This document shows, one piece after another, positions 6,424 through 14,048 of a stretch of 23,458 nt of DNA (within the stretch, counting starts at the first letter, position 1; each line of letters opens with the position of its first letter). The stretch is from Phycisphaeraceae bacterium. GTDB lineage: Bacteria > Planctomycetota > Phycisphaerae > Phycisphaerales > Zrk34. The DNA is taken from the NCBI GenBank assembly GCA_028281485.1, contig JANQJT010000336.1:1-23458 (forward strand). The letters run 5' to 3'. A program made the translations under genes and the position numbers. Under the pieces are notes generated by a model. The model had not been told where the DNA came from, searched no databases, and saw nothing but the letters and a program-made list of their open reading frames with translations.

Positions 6424-7983
6424 ATGCCCACCACGCCCCAACCCGACCCGTGCTTGATCGTGATCTACGGCGCCTCCGGCGACCTGACCAAGCGAAAACT
6501 CATTCCGGCCCTGTACGACCTGTGTCGGTTGGGGTACTTGTCGGCCAAGACGGGGATCCTCGGCGTCAGCCGCACCGCCATGAGCGATGCCGACTTCATC
6601 GAGCGCATGAAGCCGTGGTGTCAGGAGAACCCGCACTTCGATGAGCAGACGTGGAGCCGCTTCGCGGGTCGCCTGCACTATCAGCCGGCCGACGCGACGG
6701 ACCTGTCGTCGTTCCGCGAGCAACTCGTGCCGCGGATCGACCAGCTCAGCCAGCAACACGACGTCAACGACAACGTGCTGTACTACCTGTCGGTCGCGCC
6801 GAGCCTGTACGACCCGATCATCAACAACATCGGCGCAGCCCAGCTTGTGACCGAGGGCAAGCGGTGGTGCTCGATCAATCGCGATCGTTTGCCGTGGCAG
6901 CGGATCATCGTGGAGAAGCCGTTCGGCCACGACCTGAAGTCGGCTGAGCACCTCAACCGGGTGCTGGGGCGCGTGTTCGACGAGGAGTCGGTGTACAACA
7001 TCGATCACTACCTCGGCAAGGAGACGGTGCAGAACCTGCTGGTGTTCCGCTTCGCCAACGCGATCTGGGAGCCGCTGTGGAACCGCACGTACATCGATCA
7101 CGTGCAGATCACCGCGGCCGAAACGGTGGGAGTGGAGGACCGAGGCGCGTTTTACGAGAACGCCGGCGCGATGCGCGACATGATCCAGTCGCACCTGTTG
7201 CAGGTCATGGCGGTGCTGGCGATGGACACGCCCAGCAGCAGCGCGGCCCAGCACCTGCGCGTCGAACAGAGAAAACTGCTGGAGGCGATCCGCCTGATCG
7301 ACGAGGCCGACGCGCCCGACTACGCGGTGCGCGGCCAGTACACCGCCGGCGACGTGGGCGACAAGACGATCGTCGGATACCGCGAGGATCCGAACACCGC
7401 CGACGACTCGACGACCGAGACGTACGCGGCGATGAAGGTGCTGGTGGACAACTGGCGATGGCAGGGCGTGCCGTTCTACCTGCGCACGGGCAAGGCGATG
7501 CGTCGGAAGCTGACGCAGATCGTGGTGCAGTTCCGCGCCGCGCCGCACGCGATCTACAGCGAGATGTGCGGCGAGGAGGCGCCCAAGCCCAACCGCCTGG
7601 TGATCAACGTGCAACCTGACGAGGGTATCAACCTGAAGTTTACCGGGAAGGTGCCGGGCCAGACGGGCACGCTGCGTAACGCGGTGATGGACTTCGATTA
7701 CCTCGAGCAGTTCGGCGGCGAGTCGCAGGAGGCGTACGCGCACCTGCTGCTGGACGCGGTGTGCGGCGATCGCTCGCTGTTTAAGGATCGCTTCGAGATC
7801 GAGGCGGCGTGGCGGATCGTGACGCCGGTGTTGAACTACTGGGCGAACAACCCGGACGCGGAGCTGGCGACGTACGCGGCGGGATCGTGGGGACCGGAGG
7901 CGGCGGATCGGCTGATCGAGCCGTTCGGGCCGTGGCGAAACCCCGAGGGCGAGGTGTCTCGCTCGCGGCTTGTACACAAGTAA
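6424..7983 (+). CDS. zwf: Glucose-6-phosphate 1-dehydrogenase
   Basis: Oxidises glucose 6-phosphate to 6-phosphogluconolactone with NAD(P)+, the first step of the oxidative pentose-phosphate pathway, in the cytoplasm. The 519-residue length is normal for bacterial enzymes (480-520). The nucleotide-binding loop is GASGDLTKRKL (residues 16-26). EKPFGHD (164-170) carries the conserved Lys-Pro. The substrate signature IDHYLGKE spans 193-200, and the catalytic His of the Asp-His dyad is H257 in DMIQSHLLQ. The start at 6424 lies just before the first beta strand. pgl follows 20 bases after the stop, so the two form an operon. No gnd is in the window, so the fate of 6-phosphogluconate (Entner-Doudoroff or pentose-phosphate) is not shown. 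Confidence 0.97.
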   Translation: MPTTPQPDPCLIVIYGASGDLTKRKLIPALYDLCRLGYLSAKTGILGVSRTAMSDADFIERMKPWCQENPHFDEQTWSRFAGRLHYQPADATDLSSFREQLVPRIDQLSQQHDVNDNVLYYLSVAPSLYDPIINNIGAAQLVTEGKRWCSINRDRLPWQRIIVEKPFGHDLKSAEHLNRVLGRVFDEESVYNIDHYLGKETVQNLLVFRFANAIWEPLWNRTYIDHVQITAAETVGVEDRGAFYENAGAMRDMIQSHLLQVMAVLAMDTPSSSAAQHLRVEQRKLLEAIRLIDEADAPDYAVRGQYTAGDVGDKTIVGYREDPNTADDSTTETYAAMKVLVDNWRWQGVPFYLRTGKAMRRKLTQIVVQFRAAPHAIYSEMCGEEAPKPNRLVINVQPDEGINLKFTGKVPGQTGTLRNAVMDFDYLEQFGGESQEAYAHLLLDAVCGDRSLFKDRFEIEAAWRIVTPVLNYWANNPDAELATYAAGSWGPEAADRLIEPFGPWRNPEGEVSRSRLVHK

Positions 7984-8003
7984 GAAACGGGTGCAACCCA
8001 ATC

Positions 8004-8771
8004 ATGAATGAAGCCTCTCCCATAGCCGGGCTGCCCGGCCAGACCGTTGTGAAACCGGATGTCGATTCGCTCGTGGAAACCGTGGCCGACCACCTGTACG
8101 TGATCGGTGCGGAGGCGATCGAGGCGCGCGGCGTGTTCGACATCGCGCTGTCGGGCGGGTCGACGCCGAAGGCGCTGTTCAAGCGGCTGGTGACCGATCC
8201 GAACTACCGCGCGTTCCAGTGGGACAAGACGCGGGTGTGGATGGTGGACGAGCGCGTGGTGCCGGCCGACGACGAGCGGTTGAACTGGAACATGCTCAAG
8301 GGTTTTCTGTTGGATCACGTGACGCTGGGTGAGAACGCGGCGTTTCAGATGAAGTGCGACTGGCCGGACGGCGATTTGCAGTACGAGCACGCGATCCGTG
8401 AGACCCTCGCGACGCGCAGCACGGCGGGTGTGCCGCGGTTTGATTACGTGTTGCTCGGTATGGGGCCGGACGGGCACACGGCCTCGCTGTTCCCGCAGAC
8501 GCACGTGCTGGACGAAACCCAGGCGCTGGTGAAGTACAACACCGGTGAGCGTGTGATCGAGCCGAAGCACCGGATGACGATGACGTACCCGCTGATCAAC
8601 GCGGCGAGGCACATCGCGGTATTGATCACCGGTGTGTCGAAGACCGAGATGTTGCGGCGGGTGTCCGGCGGCGCGGAAGACGCGCGGGAGCTACCGATCA
8701 TGGGCGTGCGGCCGACGGAGGACGACACGGACCTGACGTGGTATCTCAACGCGGCGGCGGCGGGGGATTAA
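8004..8771 (+). CDS. pgl: 6-phosphogluconolactonase
   Basis: Hydrolyses the lactone made by Zwf to 6-phosphogluconate. The 255-residue protein is of the SugarP_isomerase/Pgl (DevB) type: phosphate loop SGGSTP (residues 50-55), VDERVVP (81-87) and the family signature GMGPDGHTASLFP (152-164). The ATG at 8004, 20 bases behind zwf, gives the usual length; a longer in-frame reading from inside zwf has no family similarity. No Shine-Dalgarno is apparent, so translation may be coupled to zwf. Its TAA (8769-8771) overlaps the TAA of the convergent recJ (8770-8768 on the minus strand) in the palindrome TTAA, leaving no room for a terminator. Confidence 0.95.
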   Translation: MNEASPIAGLPGQTVVKPDVDSLVETVADHLYVIGAEAIEARGVFDIALSGGSTPKALFKRLVTDPNYRAFQWDKTRVWMVDERVVPADDERLNWNMLKGFLLDHVTLGENAAFQMKCDWPDGDLQYEHAIRETLATRSTAGVPRFDYVLLGMGPDGHTASLFPQTHVLDETQALVKYNTGERVIEPKHRMTMTYPLINAARHIAVLITGVSKTEMLRRVSGGAEDARELPIMGVRPTEDDTDLTWYLNAAAAGD

Positions 8772-10546
8772 TCCGTTTTTTCCAGGTTGAAGTCGATCAT
8801 CTCGCCCTCGCCGGTGACGCGGTTGTTCCACCGGTTGGCCTTGAGCTTGATGACGGCGTCGAGCTTGCGACCGGGCGCGAAGGCGTCGGCGTAGCTGCCC
8901 TGGTTCCAGATGACACAAGGCAGGTGTCGGTCGTTCTGTTCGAGCGTGACCTTGAGGTGTCTGCCGTCCTTGCCGAGGATGCGCGGGGGTTGAGCGATGG
9001 TCGCCTCGCGGACAAGCCAGACGGGTTGCGGGTTGTCGGGGCCGAACGGCGCGAGTATTTCCAGTGACTCGGCCAGGCCGCGCGTGGCGTCGGCCAGCGG
9101 CAGTTCCGCGTGAACGTCGATCGCGGGGACGAGTTCGGTGGCGGGCAGTTGGTCGTTGATGTGGGCGACGAGCGCGTCGCGGAAGGCGTCGATGTTGGCC
9201 GGCTCGATCTTGAGGCCCGCGGCCATGGCGTGCCCGCCGAAGCTGACGAGGTGCTCGCTGCAGGCGTCGAGCGCTTCGTAAAGGTTGACGCCCTCGACGG
9301 AGCGGGCCGAGCCGACGGCCAAGCCGTTGGCGGTGTTGAGGATGACGGTGGGCCGACCGAAACGCTCGGCGAGGCGGCTGCAGACGATGCCGATCACGCC
9401 GGGGTGCCATTCGGTGTCGGCCAGAACGATGGCGCGGCGGTCGGCGGCGTCGTAGTCGGCTTGTTTCACGCGCTCGGCGGCTTCCTGAAAGATGGTGCGC
9501 TCGGTGCTGCGCCGTTGATCGTTGGCGCGATTGAGGAACTCGGCGATCTCGCGCGCCTCGTCACCGATCGCGGTGGTGAGAAGCTTGCAGGCGCTGATGG
9601 CGTGGCCCATGCGGCCGCAGGCGTTGAGGCGGGGGCCGAGCACAAATCCGACGTGGTAGGCGTCGACCTTTTCTTCACGGAGATTGGACGCGTCGATCAG
9701 CGCGTTGAGGCCGGGGATGTGGGTGCGTTTGATGCAGCCGAGGCCAAAGTGCACGATCGCGCGGTTCTCATCGACGAGGGGGACGATGTCGGCGACGGTG
9801 CCCAGCGCCGCCAGCGCGAGCAGGTCGCCGGCGAGCAGGTCGCGGAAGACCTCGGTGACGCGTTCGCTGCCGCACCAGGTGCGCGCGAACTGCCAGGCGA
9901 GCTTGTAGGCGACGCCGGCGCCACAGAGCGCGTCGAAGGGATACGGCGTTTCGATCGTGTCGTCCGCGGTGTGCAGGCGGGGGTGCACGATGGCGCAGGC
10001 TTCGGGGAGGGTGGTGCCGATCTCGTGGTGGTCGGTGATGATCAGGTCGGCGTCGGACTCGGCGATGAGTTGGGCGGGCTCGATGGCGGCGATGCCGCAG
10101 TCGACGGTGACGATGAGTTTGACGCCCTGCTCGATCATGCTGCCCAGCGCATCGGTGTTCAGGCCGTAGCCCTCGTCGATGCGGTGCGGGATGTAGCGGC
10201 GCACGTCGGCGTCGGGTGCGGCGGCGCGGAGGGTGTGGAAGAGGATCGCGGTAGCGGTGACGCCGTCGACGTCGTAGTCGCCGTAGATGACGATGGGCTC
10301 TCTGTTTTTTATCGCTTCAACGATGCGCTGCGCGGCGGCTTCACACCCGGGGAGGCCAACGGGGTCGTAGAGGTTAGCCAGTCGCGGCTGCATGAAGCGT
10401 TCGGCGGCGCTGGGGCTGTGGATGCCGCGCTGCCAGAGCAGTCGACCGACCAGCGGGTGCAGACGGAGGGATTCGGCCAGGCGCCGGGTTTCGGTTTCGT
10501 CGCCCGGATCGGCCAGCCGCCATCGCTTGAATTGCCCTCGCATCAT
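8768..10546 (-). CDS. recJ: Single-stranded-DNA-specific exonuclease RecJ
   Basis: 5'-to-3' single-strand DNA exonuclease of the DHH phosphoesterase family, acting in recombination and mismatch/base-excision repair. The 592 residues match the usual length. Mn-binding motifs are present: GDYDVDG (89-95), VDCG (148-151), TDHHE (171-175), GTVAD (249-253) and RLNACGRMGHA (306-316). The DHHA1 motif SFGGHAMAAG is at 435-444 and the OB-fold linker GPDNPQP is at 502-508. All catalytic residues are intact. The start is ATG-ATG at 10546, 9 bases after the truD stop. There is no Shine-Dalgarno, but TAGAAT ends 6 bases before the ATG, so recJ may be read both from the truD transcript and from its own leaderless start. 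Confidence 0.96.
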   Translation of the reverse strand: MMRGQFKRWRLADPGDETETRRLAESLRLHPLVGRLLWQRGIHSPSAAERFMQPRLANLYDPVGLPGCEAAAQRIVEAIKNREPIVIYGDYDVDGVTATAILFHTLRAAAPDADVRRYIPHRIDEGYGLNTDALGSMIEQGVKLIVTVDCGIAAIEPAQLIAESDADLIITDHHEIGTTLPEACAIVHPRLHTADDTIETPYPFDALCGAGVAYKLAWQFARTWCGSERVTEVFRDLLAGDLLALAALGTVADIVPLVDENRAIVHFGLGCIKRTHIPGLNALIDASNLREEKVDAYHVGFVLGPRLNACGRMGHAISACKLLTTAIGDEAREIAEFLNRANDQRRSTERTIFQEAAERVKQADYDAADRRAIVLADTEWHPGVIGIVCSRLAERFGRPTVILNTANGLAVGSARSVEGVNLYEALDACSEHLVSFGGHAMAAGLKIEPANIDAFRDALVAHINDQLPATELVPAIDVHAELPLADATRGLAESLEILAPFGPDNPQPVWLVREATIAQPPRILGKDGRHLKVTLEQNDRHLPCVIWNQGSYADAFAPGRKLDAVIKLKANRWNNRVTGEGEMIDFNLEKTD

Positions 10547-10555
10547 GGGGGGATT

Positions 10556-11782
10556 CTAACGCGCCGCGTCGGGGTCGGGTGGGTTCTTCATGATCTCGCG
10601 CATGACGGTGGTGGCGAAGCAGCCGCGGGCGAGCTCGAAGCAGAGGCGCACGTAGGCGCCGTGTTCGTCGACCCCGCCGGAGATATCCGGCTCCTTGATG
10701 ATCATGCGGTACGGTCGGCGTGAGCCGTCCGGTTTGTACTCACCATCGGCAAGGTTCGCTTCGGTGACGCCGGACGCGTTGAGCATTTGCAGCTCGAGCT
10801 CGCCGACCTCACCGGTGGCGCGTGTCATCTTTCTGCCCCACATCGGCCCGCTGGGGCTGACGCGTGCGGCGTCGAACCGGGCGCGCTCGACGGCCAGTCG
10901 CTTGGCCTGGTAGCCGCGGCGCGAGCGGTAGTTGTAGCCCACGTCACCCTCGATCATATCGTCGAACAGGCCGCGTGAGATGCGATCGTGAAGCATGCGG
11001 TTGAAGATGGCGCTCTGCCAGGCGCTGACGTACAAGTGCCGTTGCGCGTGATCGATGGCGCGGACGGCCTGGGCGGGTGTCGAGCCCCGGGTGAGCGGGC
11101 CGAGCACCTGTCGCTCGGTGCGGTGGACGGTGGGCCAGTGCTCGATGGCTTCGGTGTAAAGGCCCTGGTTGTAGAGTCGTCGTGCCTCGGCGACGGTGGC
11201 GTTGTCTTTGTCGGGTTCGCCACCGAGCAGCTCGTCGGCAAACGCCTGCCAATTGCCGGTCATCAGGTGCATGCCGAGCAGGTGGTTGTTGAACCGGTAG
11301 CCGAAGCGTTGTTCACCGATGTAGTTCGGTGCGCCGGTGCGGGCGAGGTGGTCGAGGACGGGTTTGGCGGCGACGACGGCGGTGGGCTGTACGTCGCGGA
11401 TCTTGATCTCGAATCGATTGCCGCGGAGGTGGCCGCGTTTGAGTTTGTTGGTGTGAAAGTCGAAGGAGCGGATGCGGACGAGCTCGTTTTCGAACGCGGG
11501 GATCAGGTCCGGGTCGGCGTGTTCGACGGTGAAGGCCTGCCGGGTGATGGCGTGTTTGTCTTTAAGGCCGGCGTAGCCGACCGCGCCGCGGGAGACGCCG
11601 AAGTGATCGGCGAGGAAGCGAGCGACATCGGTGGTGAGTCGGCTCTGCTTTTCGATCCAGAGGTACAGGTGATCGCCCGACCCGCACGGGCCGTAGAGCG
11701 GGACCTCTTCAACGACGAAGTCTTCGACGCGTTGCTTGAGCTGTCCGCCGATACCCGCTGCGTCCCCGGTGAGGTAAGCCAT
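10556..11782 (-). CDS. truD: tRNA pseudouridine(13) synthase TruD
   Basis: Makes pseudouridine 13 in tRNA-Glu and some other tRNAs; a tRNA-Glu gene is also in this window, but its position looks coincidental. The protein is 408 residues. The N-terminal motif QRVEDFVVEEVP (17-28) and the catalytic motif AGLKDKHA (71-78) with nucleophile D75 are clear, and a long insertion domain occupies the middle, as in the family. I place the start at 11782 (MAYLTGD), because the family begins just before this motif; an upstream in-frame start (11878) would add 32 residues with no similarity. No Shine-Dalgarno is seen. recJ follows after 9 bases. Confidence 0.94.
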   Translation of the reverse strand: MAYLTGDAAGIGGQLKQRVEDFVVEEVPLYGPCGSGDHLYLWIEKQSRLTTDVARFLADHFGVSRGAVGYAGLKDKHAITRQAFTVEHADPDLIPAFENELVRIRSFDFHTNKLKRGHLRGNRFEIKIRDVQPTAVVAAKPVLDHLARTGAPNYIGEQRFGYRFNNHLLGMHLMTGNWQAFADELLGGEPDKDNATVAEARRLYNQGLYTEAIEHWPTVHRTERQVLGPLTRGSTPAQAVRAIDHAQRHLYVSAWQSAIFNRMLHDRISRGLFDDMIEGDVGYNYRSRRGYQAKRLAVERARFDAARVSPSGPMWGRKMTRATGEVGELELQMLNASGVTEANLADGEYKPDGSRRPYRMIIKEPDISGGVDEHGAYVRLCFELARGCFATTVMREIMKNPPDPDAAR

Positions 11783-11903
11783 GTTGTGCAGATCGCATCG
11801 CGTTGGCACGCGCCGGGCCCTTTTCAAATCCGATGAAGCGTGATGTGACCACGCTAGCGAATACCCGCGCGGGTGCAAGGAGTTGATGCGAAATGGGGCA
11901 GGA
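11783..11903. other. Gap between the CBM48-like gene and truD, with palindromes
   Basis: This 121-base gap contains a perfect 12-bp palindrome ACCCGCGCGGGT (11863-11874) and, next to it, CGCTAGCG. They could be an operator or RNA hairpin upstream of truD. No clear -35/-10 pair was found. Confidence 0.35.
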
Positions 11904-12248
11904 TCATTGCTCGATGCTCATTGGGCGGGCGAGGCGATCGGGCGTGAGACGCGAGGGCGCCACGGGAGGCTGGGCGGTGTCGGGCACGTAGAGGACGGAG
12001 TCGAAGTCTCCGTCGAGTCGCTTTTCGACGCCGAACGCGGCGTAGTCGGTGATCCACTTGCCATCGGCGCAGTAGCGGAAGTGGTATTCGCCGGGGGGCA
12101 GGGTGAGTTCGACCTGGAACAGGTCCGAGCCGACGCGCGTCATTTGCACGGTGATGCGTTCGGCGCGGAAGTCGCCGATGAGGTAGACGCGCTGCGCACC
12201 GGGTCGGATGAGTGTGAATCGCCAGCCTTGTTTTGTGCGGATGACCAT
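11904..12248 (-). CDS. Stand-alone CBM48/AMPK-type glycogen-binding-like protein
   Basis: A 114-residue cytoplasmic protein that is almost entirely one early-set beta-sandwich resembling CBM48, the domain of AMPK beta subunits and the N-terminus of branching enzymes. Visible features are VYLIGDF (21-27), the LxLPPGEYHFRY strand (about 48-59), DGKWITDYAA (62-71) and the closing SVLYV (84-88). The first sugar-stacking Trp usual after GDFN is missing (GDFRAERI), while W65 remains, so carbohydrate binding may be weak or absent. The start at 12248 is supported by a good Shine-Dalgarno (AAGGTGG 6-7 bases upstream); a longer frame adds 12 unsupported residues. Proline-rich tail from about residue 89. 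No glycogen enzymes are adjacent. It could instead be a scaffold or regulatory subunit. Confidence 0.75.
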   Translation of the reverse strand: MVIRTKQGWRFTLIRPGAQRVYLIGDFRAERITVQMTRVGSDLFQVELTLPPGEYHFRYCADGKWITDYAAFGVEKRLDGDFDSVLYVPDTAQPPVAPSRLTPDRLARPMSIEQ

Positions 12249-12328
12249 CGGACCACCTTCTTGGCGGCGTGTAGCTTCCTGCATCTCCGTGTCGTTGACC
12301 GGGTCGGCACGCGCGTGGGCTCGGCCGA

Positions 12329-12358
12329 AACCATCGTCTCAGGTGGGCTGCGATGGTT
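12329..12358. repeat. 8-bp inverted repeat between two minus-strand genes
   Basis: AACCATCG (12329-12336) and CGATGGTT (12351-12358) form a perfect stem with a 14-base loop, between the thiamine-binding-type gene and the CBM48-like gene. There is no T-run at its downstream side on the minus strand, so it is not a standard terminator. It could be an RNA processing site or an operator. Confidence 0.5.
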
Positions 12359-12375
12359 CAAGAAAAAAGAGCGGT

Positions 12376-12675
12376 CTATTGCAGTTTCGCGCGGACCGAG
12401 TCGAGCTTGTCTTCGATGGTCTGCTCGCGATCGGTGCGGGTGCCGACCTTGAGCGTCGAGAACAGACGCGGCGCACCCATGTCGTGCAGTGTTTCGTGGC
12501 ACCGTCGCACGGCTTCGAAGACGGCGTCCCACTCGCCCTCGATCGTTGTGCCATAAGGGCCCAGTTGGTGCTTGAGCCCCGCTTCGTCGAGGATACGCTG
12601 GCACGCGGCGACGTATCGGCTGACGCTGACGCCCACGCCGATCGGCACGACACACAGATCGATCATGACTTGCAT
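12376..12675 (-). CDS. MTH1187-family thiamine-binding protein (DUF77)
   Basis: A 99-residue single-domain ferredoxin-like protein of the MTH1187/YqgV family, whose members bind thiamine-related ligands as small oligomers. Family features are the N-terminal strand with PIG (VVPIGVGVSVSRYV), the conserved YGTTIEGEWD (56-65) and a C-terminal helix (TIEDKLDSVRAKL). The start at 12675 has a good Shine-Dalgarno (AAAGGAG, 8 bases upstream). It is the first gene downstream of the PPIase terminator, and a TATAAA box inside that terminator's loop may be its promoter. The biological role in bacteria is not settled, and no thiamine synthesis or transport genes are adjacent. Confidence 0.88.
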   Translation of the reverse strand: MQVMIDLCVVPIGVGVSVSRYVAACQRILDEAGLKHQLGPYGTTIEGEWDAVFEAVRRCHETLHDMGAPRLFSTLKVGTRTDREQTIEDKLDSVRAKLQ

Positions 12676-12699
12676 GGTGTTGCTCCTTTGCCGGGATTG

Positions 12700-12731
12700 A
12701 AAAACCCCGATGGTTTATAGCCGATCGGGGT
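12700..12731 (-). terminator. Intrinsic terminator of the first cyclophilin-like gene
   Basis: Minus-strand stem ACCCCGAT/ATCGGGGT (12731-12724 with 12711-12704), loop of 12 bases, then TTTT. It starts 25 bases behind the stop at 12756. The loop contains TATAAA (12719-12714). Confidence 0.85.
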
Positions 12732-12743
12732 GCGGGGTGTCGG
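12714..12743 (-). promoter_or_regulatory. Possible promoter nested in a terminator, for the DUF77 gene
   Basis: Minus-strand CCGACA (12743-12738), 18-base spacer, TATAAA (12719-12714). The -10 box is in the loop of the upstream gene's terminator. It would give a leader of about 30 bases before the ATG at 12675 and is the only promoter-like sequence in the short gap. Confidence 0.45.
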
Positions 12744-12755
12744 GAAAGAAAGGGA

Positions 12756-13817
12756 TCAGCGACGCCGACGCAGCAGCGCGATGCCGCCGAGCGCGAGCAG
12801 CGCGACGCTGGCCGGTTCGGGGATGGTCGCGGGCGCGGTCTGTGCGCCCAGGCCGTTGTCGAACAGCCAGTTGAGCGTGAGCTCGGCCAGGTCGGTGGGG
12901 TTGACCAGACCGTCGCCGTTGTAGTCGCCGTCGGCCCAGCCCTTGTTGCTGCCGAGCCAGTTGAGTGTCAGATCGGCCAGGTCGGTGGGGTTGACCTTGC
13001 CGTCGAGGTTCCCGTCGCCGTATTCGGTGAAGAAGATGTCGCGGACGAGGGCGTCGACATCGCCGGCGTCGGACGTGCCGTGGTCGAGGGCGATGTCGTA
13101 GAGGATGTCGGTCGCCCCGGCGTTGTCGTACAGGGTGTCGATGTCGTCGGCGTCGAGGTTGTCGTCTTCGTCGGTGTCGCCGTTACGCAGGACCGAGTGG
13201 ATGACGACGTACTCGCTGGGCAGGTGTGTGCCGGTGTCGCCGTCGAGGTCTTCCAGGGGCATGTTGTAGAACGGATCGCCCACGCCGGGCAGGACGTCGT
13301 AGGCGTCGAGGCCCCAGATGGTGTCGACGACGGACATGCCCTTGCTGACGTCGCCGATGACGGTGAGCGTGCCGTCGAGGTGAGAGTTGTCGTTGACGTT
13401 GATCTGCCACTGGGCGGCGTAGAAACCGAAAAACTCGTCCATGGCGAAGGTGCCGGGCGTGTTGGAGTGGAAGCGTTCGGTGGTGTTGATGATGGGGGTG
13501 CCGGTGGGCTTGACGGTGAGGGAGGAGTCGGCGGTGCCGCCGTGGATGATGTCGGCATCGGGGAAGATGGGTGGGCTCTCGTTGGCGTTGAGCACGCCCT
13601 TCATATCGATGACGGTGTCGTCGTAGAAGCCCGAATCGACGTAGCTCAGCAGGTTGGCCACGGCGATGGGGGTGTCGTTGTAGAGATCGACGGCGAAGGC
13701 GCCGAGATCGGTCTCAAAGCGGAGCTGATTGACCGCGGCACCGGCGGTGTGCGATGTGAAGAACAGCGCGACAACGGCGCACGTCATCAGTAGTGATTTA
13801 AACGCGTGTGTGTGCAT
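12756..13817 (-). CDS. Secreted cyclophilin-like protein with dockerin repeats and PEP-CTERM tail (copy 1)
   Basis: A 353-residue exported protein. The signal peptide (MHTHAFKSLL, core to residue 21) ends near AGAA. Residues 30-170 are a cyclophilin-type fold: strand RFETDLGAFAVDLYNDTPI, IIHGG in place of MIQGG, GTFAMD, and AAQWQINVNDNSHLDG equivalent to the SQFFINV region. The catalytic Phe-His-Arg is absent (the position reads VIDMKG), so isomerase activity is doubtful. Four dockerin-type Asp/Asn calcium loops follow at about 213-234, 241-262, 267-289 and 297-318. The C-terminus is a PEP-CTERM tail: IPEP (332-335), hydrophobic helix, RRRR, the substrate signature of exosortase. The start at 13817 begins the signal peptide, with GAGAGAGG 11 bases upstream. 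It has its own promoter and terminator. Paralogue of the gene at 15122-14049. Confidence 0.87.
   Translation of the reverse strand: MHTHAFKSLLMTCAVVALFFTSHTAGAAVNQLRFETDLGAFAVDLYNDTPIAVANLLSYVDSGFYDDTVIDMKGVLNANESPPIFPDADIIHGGTADSSLTVKPTGTPIINTTERFHSNTPGTFAMDEFFGFYAAQWQINVNDNSHLDGTLTVIGDVSKGMSVVDTIWGLDAYDVLPGVGDPFYNMPLEDLDGDTGTHLPSEYVVIHSVLRNGDTDEDDNLDADDIDTLYDNAGATDILYDIALDHGTSDAGDVDALVRDIFFTEYGDGNLDGKVNPTDLADLTLNWLGSNKGWADGDYNGDGLVNPTDLAELTLNWLFDNGLGAQTAPATIPEPASVALLALGGIALLRRRR
12871..12906 (-). repeat. Dockerin coding repeat, copy 1 gene, unit 2
   Basis: 36-base unit encoding GLVNPTDLAELTLN. It recurs at 12961-12996, 14161-14196 and 14251-14286 with few changes. Units are 90 bases apart in each gene and exactly 1290 bases apart between genes. 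Confidence 0.85.
12961..12996 (-). repeat. Dockerin coding repeat, copy 1 gene, unit 1
   Basis: 36-base unit encoding GKVNPTDLADLTLN; see the unit at 12871-12906 for the pattern. Confidence 0.85.
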
Positions 13818-13859
13818 GGAAGGTACGGCCTCTCTCCTCCGTGTGCTGCGGGGTGTCAA

Positions 13860-13888
13860 ACAGTATCCCATGAAACAGGGGCGATCAA
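13860..13888 (-). promoter_or_regulatory. Promoter of cyclophilin-like copy 1
   Basis: Minus-strand -35 TTGATC (13888-13883), 17-base spacer, -10 TACTGT (13865-13860), 43 bases upstream of the ATG at 13817. Confidence 0.65.
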
Positions 13889-14001
13889 GGATATCTCGTA
13901 AAAACAGCGGCAATATGAGTGATATCAATCCGTACAAACGGTCGTTGTATATGACGCCGATAAAGGCGGGTTTGTCACGGACGATTGCGGGGTTGTCCTA
14001 T

Positions 14002-14028
14002 AAAAAAAGCCCGGTGGTCGCCGGGCTT
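14002..14028 (-). terminator. Intrinsic terminator of cyclophilin-like copy 2
   Basis: Minus-strand GC-rich stem AAGCCCGG/CCGGGCTT (14028-14021 with 14014-14007) and short loop, followed by seven T. It begins about 20 bases after the stop at 14049. Confidence 0.9.
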
Positions 14029-14048
14029 GGTCGATCGATGCGGGGTGT

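Noticed and set aside
6298..8001. 567-codon open frame on the minus strand opposite zwf
   Set aside because: The translation is Arg/His/Val-rich low-complexity text typical of the antisense of a high-GC gene; zwf on the plus strand has all family motifs.
9110..10723. 537-codon open frame on the plus strand opposite recJ
   Set aside because: Gly/Asp/Val-rich with no domain; recJ with complete DHH motifs occupies the other strand.
12329..12358. Inverted repeat as an intrinsic terminator
   Set aside because: On the minus strand the T-run lies before the hairpin rather than after it, and on the plus strand the hairpin is followed by A-rich sequence.
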